From positions 1 through 7,411 of the forward strand of contig JBKPOW010000148.1 in NCBI GenBank assembly GCA_046733275.1: a DNA stretch of 7,411 bases, in the 5' to 3' direction. Origin of the DNA: VRUE01 sp046733275 (lineage in GTDB: Bacteria; Actinomycetota; Thermoleophilia; Solirubrobacterales; 70-9). A program made the position numbers and the translations under genes. Positions 1-5,322 of this stretch are shown here, one piece after another; position 1 is the first letter of the stretch, and each line of letters opens with the position of its first letter. The notes under the pieces are model-generated. The model made no database searches. It saw only the letters and a list, made by a program, of their open reading frames with translations, and was not told the origin of the DNA.

Positions 1-13
1 GCAGGTGCCTCAC
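1..13 (-). CDS. pyrB: Start of probable aspartate carbamoyltransferase (partial)
   Basis: Only the first four codons are inside the window. On the minus strand a GTG start overlaps the pyrR stop in a GTGA arrangement and reads Met-Arg-His-Leu. PyrB proteins of actinobacteria commonly begin with Met-(Arg/Lys)-His-Leu-Leu, and pyrB usually follows pyrR in pyrimidine operons. Aspartate carbamoyltransferase joins carbamoyl phosphate and aspartate in the second step of UMP synthesis. The call rests on four residues and gene order, so it is an inference. The overlap suggests translational coupling to pyrR. Confidence 0.5.
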
Positions 14-564
14 GCCGGCACCTCCGCCGCCTCGACGATCGTCACCTGGTCGATCTCGTCAATCTCCTCGAGCCTGACGTTGAGGCGCTCGCCGCGGGCC
101 GTCGGCAGGTTCTTGCCGACGTAGTCGGGCCGGATCGGCAGCTCGCGGTGGCCGCGGTCGCAGAGCACCGCCAGCTGCACCCGCTGTGGGCGGCCGTAGT
201 CGAAGAGCGCGTCGATCGCGGCCCGCACGGTGCGGCCGGTGAAGAGCACGTCGTCGACGAGGACGACGGTGCGGCCGGTGGGGTCGAAGTCGATGTGAGA
301 CGCGTGCACGATCGGCTGCGCGGCGGGCGCCCTGCCGCCGACATCGTCGCGGTAGAAGGAGATGTCGAGGTCGCCGATCGGGGTCTCGGCCGCGGTCAGC
401 TCGCCGACCAGGGCGTGCAGGCGGCGGGCGATGATCGCGCCGCGGGTGTGGATGCCGACAATCGCGAGACGCTCGGGCTCGGGGTTGGCCTCGGTGATCT
501 CGTGGGCGATCCGCTTCAGCGTTCGCCGCAGGTCGTCGCGCTCGAGCACGACCCTCTCGCTCAC
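10..564 (-). CDS. pyrR: PyrR, pyrimidine operon regulator / uracil phosphoribosyltransferase
   Basis: This 184-residue protein has the length and motifs of PyrR. PyrR binds UMP/UTP and the pyr mRNA leader to lower expression of the pyrimidine genes, and many members also make UMP from uracil and PRPP. The type I phosphoribosyltransferase PRPP loop is clear at residues 100-112 (VVLVDDVLFTGRT). GIHTRGA at 37-43 and YRDD at 71-74 are also typical of the family. The start is GTG at 564, chosen because a strong AAGGAG (571-576) lies six bases upstream and because the reading begins as PyrR proteins usually do. A PyrR-binding loop overlaps that ribosome binding site, so autoregulation is likely. 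The stop overlaps the start of a probable pyrB. Confidence 0.96.
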   Translation of the reverse strand: MSERVVLERDDLRRTLKRIAHEITEANPEPERLAIVGIHTRGAIIARRLHALVGELTAAETPIGDLDISFYRDDVGGRAPAAQPIVHASHIDFDPTGRTVVLVDDVLFTGRTVRAAIDALFDYGRPQRVQLAVLCDRGHRELPIRPDYVGKNLPTARGERLNVRLEEIDEIDQVTIVEAAEVPA

Positions 565-572
565 TTCTTGCT

Positions 573-603
573 CCTTCCTGGCCTCACGGGACCGGGTTAA
601 AGG
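573..603 (-). promoter_or_regulatory. PyrR-binding RNA loop overlapping the pyrR ribosome binding site
   Basis: The minus-strand RNA contains the core GGUCCCGUGAGGCC (580-593). It fits the PyrR recognition consensus ARUCCNGNGAGGYU, except that the closing A-U pair is replaced by G-C, which keeps the pairing. A lower stem joins CCUU (600-603) to AAGG (573-576), with an internal loop between. The AAGG is part of the AAGGAG Shine-Dalgarno sequence of pyrR. No terminator or antiterminator is visible between the loop and the gene. The sequence therefore suggests that UMP-bound PyrR stabilises the hairpin and hides the ribosome binding site, as described for mycobacterial pyr genes. Confidence 0.88.
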
Positions 604-611
604 ACGGCGTC

Positions 612-620
612 AATGTAGCA
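612..620 (-). promoter_or_regulatory. Candidate extended -10 promoter of pyrR
   Basis: The minus strand reads TGC-TACATT, an extended -10 element (TGN plus a TANNNT hexamer). Transcription would begin near 604-605, directly in front of the PyrR-binding loop, giving a leader of about 40 bases. The -35 region is poor (TCGGGA at 17-18 bases). The position relative to the loop is the best argument for it. Confidence 0.4.
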
Positions 621-629
621 GGGGATGGC

Positions 630-650
630 GACGATCCCGAGCCGATCGTC
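630..650 (-). terminator. Hairpin at the rnz stop codon, possible weak terminator
   Basis: A perfect 7-base inverted repeat, GACGATC (630-636) and GATCGTC (644-650), surrounds a 7-base loop and overlaps the rnz stop codon. No run of T follows on the minus strand, so it is not a canonical intrinsic terminator. It lies just upstream of the pyrR promoter candidate and may only help to separate the two units. Confidence 0.25.
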
Positions 651-1644
651 ACTCTGCGGCGGCGGGAGGAGGCACCGGCGAGACAGCTCGTGTCTCGTCT
701 TTCTCCCTTGCTCCGTTCTGGACGAGCTTGGGCTCTCCGCGCTCTGGAAAGGGGAGGTCGATCAGGTCGAAGTCGCGCGGGGCGATCGTCGGGTCGAAGA
801 CCTCCTTCGCCTCGTCCAGCACTTTGCCGACGTGGTAGCGGGAGGAGATGTGGACGAGGGCGAGCAGCTTGACCTCCGCCTCGCGCGCGACGGCGGCGGC
901 CTGGCCGACGGTCGAGTGGCCGGTGTCGGCGGCTCGCTGCGCCTCCTCCTCGGCGAAGCTGGCGTCGTGGACGAGCAGGTCGGCGCCGCGGGCGGCTTCG
1001 ACGGTCGCGTGGCAGGGGGCGGTGTCGCCGGTGACGACCAGGGTGCGGCCGGGCCGCGACTCGCCCATCACATCGCGCGGGTCGACCGGGCCGAGCGAGC
1101 CCTGGACCGGCTCTCCCCGCTGCAGGGTGGCGAAGGCCGGGCCTTCCGCCACCCCCAGCCGCTTGGCCACCTCGGGGTCGAAGCGACCGGGCCGGTCGGC
1201 CTCGACCAGGGCGTAGCCGAGCGCGCGCACGCCGTGCTCAACCGGGAAGGCACGGACCTCGGCGCCGTCGCGCGGCACCGCCTCGCCCGGCTCGAGCTCG
1301 ACCAGGTCGACTCGATAGCCGACCTTGCCGATCACCCGCCCGAGCCCCAGGATCAGGTCGCGCAGGCCGCGCGGCCCGTAGATCGTCAGCGGCCGGCCGC
1401 GCTCGGTCAGGTCGTAGGTTTTCAGCAGCCCCGGCAGGCCGAGGAAGTGATCGGCATGGAAGTGGGTGAAGAAGATCGCGTCGACCTGGACCAGGCCCAG
1501 TGAGCGCTGCATCTGCCGCTGCGTGCCCTCGCCGCAATCGAACAGCAGCCGTTCCCCGCCCCGAGCGACGAGCAGGCCGGCCGTATTGCGCCGCGCCGAA
1601 GGCACGGCGCCGCCCGTGCCGAGGAAGGCAAGCGAGAGATCCAT
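649..1644 (-). CDS. rnz: Ribonuclease Z (tRNA 3' endonuclease)
   Basis: This 331-residue protein is a metallo-beta-lactamase-fold nuclease that cuts the 3' trailer from tRNA precursors lacking an encoded CCA. The N-terminus is typical (MDLSLAFLGTGGAVPS). The zinc-binding HFHADH motif is at residues 61-66, with further likely ligands at His137, Asp207 (TGDTAPC) and His265 (LVHISSRY), and TGHS at 241-244. Residues 150-182 carry the flexible tRNA-binding arm (RFDPEVAKRLGV...GPAF). The ATG at 1644 gives the family's usual beginning; the open frame upstream would add unrelated residues read from the complement of the tRNA. No Shine-Dalgarno sequence precedes this ATG, but TATCCT lies 8 bases upstream, so the message may be leaderless. 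The last 20 or so residues are a Pro/Ala-rich tail. Confidence 0.95.
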   Translation of the reverse strand: MDLSLAFLGTGGAVPSARRNTAGLLVARGGERLLFDCGEGTQRQMQRSLGLVQVDAIFFTHFHADHFLGLPGLLKTYDLTERGRPLTIYGPRGLRDLILGLGRVIGKVGYRVDLVELEPGEAVPRDGAEVRAFPVEHGVRALGYALVEADRPGRFDPEVAKRLGVAEGPAFATLQRGEPVQGSLGPVDPRDVMGESRPGRTLVVTGDTAPCHATVEAARGADLLVHDASFAEEEAQRAADTGHSTVGQAAAVAREAEVKLLALVHISSRYHVGKVLDEAKEVFDPTIAPRDFDLIDLPFPERGEPKLVQNGAREKDETRAVSPVPPPAAAE

Positions 1645-1671
1645 GGGGCGCGAGGATAAGCTGGTAGCCCC

Positions 1672-1745
1672 GCGCCCGTAGCTCAGCTGGATAGAGCGCC
1701 GCCCTCCGGAGGCGGAGGCCACAGGTTCGAATCCTGTCGGGCGCG
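1672..1745 (+). tRNA. tRNA-Arg (anticodon CCG)
   Basis: The full cloverleaf can be drawn. The acceptor stem GCGCCCG (1672-1678) pairs perfectly with CGGGCGC (1738-1744), and the discriminator is G1745. The D stem is GCTC/GAGC (1681-1684, 1694-1697). The anticodon stem is CCGCC/GGCGG with loop CTCCGGA, placing anticodon CCG at 1706-1708, which reads the Arg codon CGG. The T arm is ACAGG-TTCGAAT-CCTGT (1721-1737). CCA is not encoded; the next bases are TCATG. A -10-like TAAGCT lies at 1657-1662, but no good -35 is seen. Confidence 0.97.
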
Positions 1746-1747
1746 TC

Positions 1748-2458
1748 ATGGACTCGGGCATGGACAGCCGCCCGCCGCGGGGGGCGGTGGCGGTGGTGAT
1801 CGTCGGCTTGATCGCCACCGTGGCGGCCTGGGCGCTGTCGACCGACGAGAGCGGCGGCGCCTGGGTGGAAGTCGAGTGGGCGGCGCGCGGCGCGTTGCCC
1901 GACTCGCGGCCCGCGCGGATCCCCGGTGGCGGCTCGATCGAGCTGGAAGAGGCCGGGCTGCGCGTAACCGAAGCGAACATCGAAGGCGAACGCATCTTCC
2001 GCCTCGCGGCGGTGCTCCGGATCGAGGCCGGCTCGGCGACCGGCCAGGCCCGCGTGGGCTGCACGATGCGGGGCGGCGGCGCGGAGCTGGCGCGCACCGG
2101 CGACAACCGTGGCTCGTTTCCCCGCTCGACCAGCGAAGAGAGCCTGACCAAGCAGGAAGTCCCCGATCGCGTCGGGCTGAAGTTCCACATCAGCGGTGGC
2201 GAATACGCATCGCTCGAACTGGGGGACGCCTTCGACGCCTATACCGACCTGCGCGGCGTGGTCGGCACCTGGGAGAAGCACCGGACCACCTCGATGGGAT
2301 GGCAGTGGGGGCTGCCCCAGGGGCGTCCCGAAAAGCCCGTCACCCTCGGTTTCGCCTCCTTCTGGAAAACGACGCGAGCCCCCTCGGGAAGCGTCGCCTG
2401 CACGCTCGAGAACGCCGTCGGCGGCGCCACGGTGCGCACCTCGGGGTCGCTGCGTTAG
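1748..2458 (+). CDS. Membrane-anchored exported protein of unknown function
   Basis: I do not recognise a family for this 236-residue protein. Residues 1-11 are short and contain two Arg, and residues 12-30 form one hydrophobic segment (AVAVVIVGLIATVAAWAL). This fits an uncleaved N-terminal membrane anchor or a signal peptide, leaving about 205 residues outside. The outer part looks rich in beta strands and has two cysteines (105 in VGCTM, 218 in VACTL) that could form a disulfide. No catalytic motif is evident. The ATG at 1748 is only two bases after the tRNA discriminator base, with no ribosome binding site; a second in-frame ATG is at 1760. The message probably comes from the tRNA transcript. 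Coding appears genuine because the frame stays open for 711 bases with third-position GC bias, and it ends exactly at the convergent SRAP gene. Confidence 0.75.
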   Translation: MDSGMDSRPPRGAVAVVIVGLIATVAAWALSTDESGGAWVEVEWAARGALPDSRPARIPGGGSIELEEAGLRVTEANIEGERIFRLAAVLRIEAGSATGQARVGCTMRGGGAELARTGDNRGSFPRSTSEESLTKQEVPDRVGLKFHISGGEYASLELGDAFDAYTDLRGVVGTWEKHRTTSMGWQWGLPQGRPEKPVTLGFASFWKTTRAPSGSVACTLENAVGGATVRTSGSLR

Positions 2459-3255
2459 CCCGGAGCGACGAGCAGCTCCGGGCCTTCCTCAATCCCTTTG
2501 CCGACCTTGTTCAGCTTCGGGTTGGCCGGCGCGCCCTCCAGGCGCTCCGCGGGCAGCGGCGCGCACATCGCGATCGCGTCCTCGGCGCTGAGGTCGGGGC
2601 GCAGCCAGGCGGCCTCCGCCTCGGCGCTCGGCAGGATCGCCGGCATCCGGTCGTGCACCGGCGCGACCACCTCGTTGGGCGTCGTGGTGACGATCGTGCA
2701 GCTATAGAGCCAGCCGTCATCGACGCCGCGATCCTCGGTGTCCTGCCACTCCTTGCGCGTGCAGAGGCCGGCGAAGGCGAAGGGCTCGCCGCCGTCGACG
2801 ACGAAGCGCCAGGGCTGGCGCGGCTGCTTCGGGTCCTCCGCCACCATCCACTCGTAGAAGCCGTCGGCGACGATCAGGCAGCGGTGGCGGAACTTGCCGA
2901 CCAGCGGCGCGTAGGCCCGGCTCGAGTCGAGGTTCTCGGCTTTGGCGTTGATCATCCGGTAGCCGACCTTGAGGTCCTTCGCCCAGCGCGGCACCAGGCC
3001 CCAGCGCATCAGGCGCGCCTCGCGCTCGCCGGCGGCGGCCTCCCCGGGGTCGGGAGAGGAGCGCACGGTGAGCACCTCCTGGGTCGGCGCGACGTTGAAG
3101 CGCCCCAGGCCCGATTCGGCTTTCTTCACCCGCTCCTTCGAGGGCGATGGCGCCTCACCGGAGGAGTTGCGCTCGAGCGAGCGTTCGAGCTCGACCTGGA
3201 AGCGGTCGGCGATCGTCTTCGTGTCCTTGGCCGTGACCGTGAAGCGCCCGCACAT
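2455..3255 (-). CDS. SRAP-domain protein (YedK/HMCES family)
   Basis: This 266-residue protein is a SOS-response-associated peptidase-fold protein. The family shields abasic sites in single-stranded DNA by forming a thiazolidine crosslink through Cys2 and later self-releases. The key residues are visible: MCGRF at 1-5 with Cys2, Asn54 in FNVAPTQ, MRWGLVPRWA at 83-92, NAKAE at 103-107, Glu135 in DGFYEW, and His201 in PVHDRMPAIL. Compared with typical members, which reach the NxAPTQ motif at about residue 30-35, this one has an extra charged stretch at roughly 22-50. The start at 3255 is fixed, since Cys2 must follow Met1. It begins 11 bases after the stop of the sugar-nucleotide gene, without an obvious ribosome binding site, so it is probably the last gene of that operon. 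Its TAA overlaps the TAG of the convergent gene. Confidence 0.93.
   Translation of the reverse strand: MCGRFTVTAKDTKTIADRFQVELERSLERNSSGEAPSPSKERVKKAESGLGRFNVAPTQEVLTVRSSPDPGEAAAGEREARLMRWGLVPRWAKDLKVGYRMINAKAENLDSSRAYAPLVGKFRHRCLIVADGFYEWMVAEDPKQPRQPWRFVVDGGEPFAFAGLCTRKEWQDTEDRGVDDGWLYSCTIVTTTPNEVVAPVHDRMPAILPSAEAEAAWLRPDLSAEDAIAMCAPLPAERLEGAPANPKLNKVGKGIEEGPELLVAPG
2458..2483. terminator. Perfect 9-base hairpin at the convergent gene junction
   Basis: GCCCGGAGC (2458-2466) and GCTCCGGGC (2475-2483) are perfect inverted repeats around an 8-base loop. The hairpin starts on the last base of the plus-strand TAG stop, where a terminator of that gene would sit, yet it lies inside the last codons of the convergent SRAP gene. 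No clean T tract follows on either strand, so termination is only a possibility. Confidence 0.3.
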
Positions 3256-3266
3256 GGCGACTCAGA

Positions 3267-4280
3267 CTAGCCGCGCGACGCCGCCGCCCCGACTCCGCTC
3301 GGTGCGGGCCGTGCCTCCGAATGCTCGCGGTACCACTCGAGGGTCCGCCTGAGGCCAGCCTCGAGCTCGACCTGCGGGCGCCAGCCAGTCAGCTCCCGCA
3401 GCTTGCTCGAGTCGACGAACTGGCGGTCGATCTCGCCCTCGGGATTGCCGTCGCCCCGGAAGTCGGGTTCGATCCCCGTCCCGGCCGCGGCGGCGATCAG
3501 CTCCACCACCTCGCGCACCGAGTGCGGCCGCTCGCCGCCGGCATTGAATGCCTCGCCCGCGGCGCCGTCGGCGAGCGCGCCGGCGATCGCCAGATAGGCG
3601 GAGACAGCGTCGTCGACGTAGAGGAAGTCGCGCTCGGGGCTTCCGTCCGAGCGGATGATCGGCGGGCGCCCGTCGAGCACCGCGACGACCGTCTCCGGGA
3701 TCAGGCGGGAGAAGTTGAGGTCGCCGCCGCCGTAGACGTTGGCGAAGCGGGTCACCGCCAGCGGCAGGCCGTAGGCCTTGGCGTAGCTGCGCGCGATCGT
3801 GTCCGCCGCCGCCTTGCTGGCGTCGTATGGATAGGCGGCCCGGAGGGGGAAATCCTCGCGGTAGGGCAGCTCGGGGCTCGCCCCATAGGCCTTGTCGGAG
3901 GAGGCGAAGACGACGCGCCCCACGTCGTGGACGCGACCGGCCTCGAACACGTTCCAGGCCCCGCGCACGTTGACCTCGAAGGTCTCCAGCGGCGAGGAGC
4001 GCGCCACCCCGACGATCGTCTGGGCGGCGAGGTGGAAGACCGCGTCGACTCCGGCGACGGCCGTCGCCACCGCCTCGGCGTCGCGCAGGTCGGCCTCGAA
4101 CAACTCGACCTCGTCGCGGATGCCGAGCAGGTCGAGGCCCGAGAGGCGCTCGCCGCCGACATCGGCGAGGCGCGGCGCCGGGCGGTCGAGCACGCGCACC
4201 GAGTCGCCGCGCTCGAGCAGCGCCCGCGCAAGATGGGAGCCGACGAAGCCGTGAGCGCCGCTGACCAGCGTTCGGCTCAT
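3267..4280 (-). CDS. NAD-dependent sugar-nucleotide 4,6-dehydratase/epimerase (extended SDR), possibly CDP-glucose 4,6-dehydratase
   Basis: This 337-residue protein is an extended short-chain dehydrogenase acting on nucleotide sugars. It shows the NAD-binding GAHGFVG (residues 8-14), HLAAQ at 83-87, the catalytic pair Tyr152/Lys156 in YPYDASK, RFANVYGGGD at 178-187, and ERDFLYVDD at 216-224. SSDKAYG at 127-133 carries Asp-Lys where RmlB-type dehydratases have Asp-Glu. CDP-glucose 4,6-dehydratases (RfbG) have Ser/Thr-Asp-Lys here. That and the RfbF-like gene next to it favour conversion of CDP-glucose to CDP-4-keto-6-deoxyglucose, but a reductase or epimerase is not excluded. The start at 4280 gives the correct Rossmann N-terminus and overlaps the upstream stop as ATGA. 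No 3-dehydrase or other O-antigen gene is nearby. Confidence 0.88.
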   Translation of the reverse strand: MSRTLVSGAHGFVGSHLARALLERGDSVRVLDRPAPRLADVGGERLSGLDLLGIRDEVELFEADLRDAEAVATAVAGVDAVFHLAAQTIVGVARSSPLETFEVNVRGAWNVFEAGRVHDVGRVVFASSDKAYGASPELPYREDFPLRAAYPYDASKAAADTIARSYAKAYGLPLAVTRFANVYGGGDLNFSRLIPETVVAVLDGRPPIIRSDGSPERDFLYVDDAVSAYLAIAGALADGAAGEAFNAGGERPHSVREVVELIAAAAGTGIEPDFRGDGNPEGEIDRQFVDSSKLRELTGWRPQVELEAGLRRTLEWYREHSEARPAPSGVGAAASRG

Positions 4281-5053
4281 CGTGGCACCCCAGATGGCAG
4301 CTTTGACCCCCCTATAGTGGGGAAAAAGCTGCCATCGGCGAGATACGTCGCCCACGGTGCCTCGCCGGCAACCCAGAGGTCGTTGAGCACGACGGCGTCC
4401 TTGTAGGTGTCCATGCAGTCCCAAAAGCCCTCGTGGCGGTGGGCGTGCAGCTGCCCCTCGGCGGCGAGGCGCGCGAGCGGGTCGCGCTCGAGCACGCTCT
4501 CCTCGTCCAGGTAGGCCAGCGCGTTCGGCTCGAAGCAGAAGAAGCCGCCGTTGATCCAGTGCTCGCTGCGGGGCTTCTCGGCGAAGCCCTCGACCCGGCC
4601 CCCCTCCCCCAGCTCGGCCACTCCCCACTGCAGGTGCGGCCGCACCACCGTCATCGTCGCCGGGCCGCCGTGGCCGGCATGGAAGGAGAGCAGCGTCGCG
4701 AGGTCAATGTCGGCGACGCCGTCGGCATAGGTCGCGCAGAAGGTGCCCTCCACCAGCCGGTCGGCCAACAAATAGATCCGACCCCCGGTCGGCGTGTCGA
4801 GCCCGGTGTCGACGCACTCGATCGAGACCCCCTCCGGCCATGACTCGGAGGCGATGAACTCCCCCACCGCCTCGCCCAGATAGCCGGTAGCGAGAAGAAA
4901 ACGTTTGAACCCCTGGGCCGCATAAATCCCGATGACGTGCCAGAGAATTGGCCTTCCGCCTATCTCGACCAGCGCCTTCGGCACCGACTCGGTGCGCTCG
5001 CGCAGCCGCGTGCCGCGGCCGCCGCAGAGGATTACGACCGGTGGCTTCAGCAA
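4277..5053 (-). CDS. rfbF: Glucose-1-phosphate cytidylyltransferase-like nucleotidyltransferase
   Basis: This 258-residue enzyme activates a sugar-1-phosphate with a nucleotide, most likely glucose-1-phosphate with CTP. The nucleotide-binding signature is CGGRGTRLRERT (residues 10-21), followed by PKALVEIGGRPILWH (25-39). TYADGVADID (108-117) holds the metal-binding Asp111. EKP (159-161), WINGGFFCFEP (166-176) and HEGFWDCMDT (207-216) are close to RfbF rather than to RmlA. The start is TTG at 5053, the only plausible one; it overlaps the carrier gene's stop by seven bases. The family normally ends soon after the KAPW-like sequence (here EAPW, 231-234). The last 19 residues from Asp240 come almost wholly from a 44-base palindrome and use rare codons such as ATA, so this tail appears to be an added extension. 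Confidence 0.88.
   Translation of the reverse strand: MLKPPVVILCGGRGTRLRERTESVPKALVEIGGRPILWHVIGIYAAQGFKRFLLATGYLGEAVGEFIASESWPEGVSIECVDTGLDTPTGGRIYLLADRLVEGTFCATYADGVADIDLATLLSFHAGHGGPATMTVVRPHLQWGVAELGEGGRVEGFAEKPRSEHWINGGFFCFEPNALAYLDEESVLERDPLARLAAEGQLHAHRHEGFWDCMDTYKDAVVLNDLWVAGEAPWATYLADGSFFPTIGGSKLPSGVPR
4293..4336. repeat. 44-base palindromic element inside the rfbF-like gene
   Basis: GATGGCAGCTTT (4293-4304) and AAAGCTGCCATC (4325-4336) are a perfect 12-base inverted repeat. Inside, two mismatched positions are followed by CCCC/GGGG (4307-4310, 4319-4322) and then a short apex containing CTATAG. The element is much richer in A and T tracts than its surroundings. It encodes the end of the cytidylyltransferase in frame, including an ATA codon. 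No T tract follows on either strand, so it is not an ordinary terminator. It looks like a REP- or MITE-like palindromic insertion; no second copy is present in this window. Confidence 0.7.
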
Positions 5054-5322
5054 CCGCCGGCTACCGCGGGCAAGATGGTCACCTCGTCGCCCTCGCTGAT
5101 CTCGGTATCGAGACCCTGCTGGAAGCGGATGTCCTCGCCGCTGACGTAGACGTTGACGAAGCGCCGCAGGTCGCCGTCCTGGGTGATCCGCTCGCGCAGG
5201 TCGCCGTGCGCCTCGAAGACCGCGTCGAGCGCCTCGCCCACGGTCGAGCCGGAAACCTCCACCTCGGCGTCGCCGCCCGTCGCGGCACGCAGCTGGGTCG
5301 GGATCTTCACGGTGACTGCCAT
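5047..5322 (-). CDS. CysO/MoaD/ThiS-like ubiquitin-fold sulfur carrier with C-terminal Gly-Gly-Cys
   Basis: This 91-residue beta-grasp protein resembles the mycobacterial sulfur carrier CysO along its length: VTVKIPTQLR at 3-12, RRFVNVYVSGEDIRF at 53-67, and EGDEVTILPAVAGG at 77-90. Carriers of this family are adenylated and converted to a thiocarboxylate at the final glycine, then donate sulfur, as CysO does to the PLP enzyme CysM. Here the chain does not end at Gly90 but has one more encoded residue, Cys91, before TGA. It would need trimming, for example by a JAMM-type protease, before activation. The ATG at 5322 shares one base with the stop of the threonine-synthase-like gene and has a strong AGGAGGT ribosome binding site. 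The neighbouring PLP enzyme is the likely partner (inference). Confidence 0.92.
   Translation of the reverse strand: MAVTVKIPTQLRAATGGDAEVEVSGSTVGEALDAVFEAHGDLRERITQDGDLRRFVNVYVSGEDIRFQQGLDTEISEGDEVTILPAVAGGC

Noticed and set aside
1645..2190. A longer minus-strand frame upstream of rnz, adding about 182 residues
   Set aside because: It reads through the complement of the tRNA and of the plus-strand orphan gene, and the RNase Z family start is exactly at the ATG at 1644.
1876..3270. A 464-codon open frame on the plus strand
   Set aside because: Its composition is Arg/Ala/Gly-rich, a shadow of the orphan gene and of the SRAP gene on the other strand; long chance frames are common at this GC content.
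4293..4336. The rfbF palindrome as an intrinsic terminator
   Set aside because: No T run follows on either strand and the next gene overlaps 13 bases further on, so termination there would cut the operon.
3321..4406. A long plus-strand open frame opposite the SDR gene
   Set aside because: It is the antisense of a clear enzyme gene and shows no motif of its own.
4281..4628. A longer frame upstream of the SDR gene
   Set aside because: It lies inside the nucleotidyltransferase gene in another frame and has low-complexity Arg/Gly/Ala content. The Rossmann start is at 4280.
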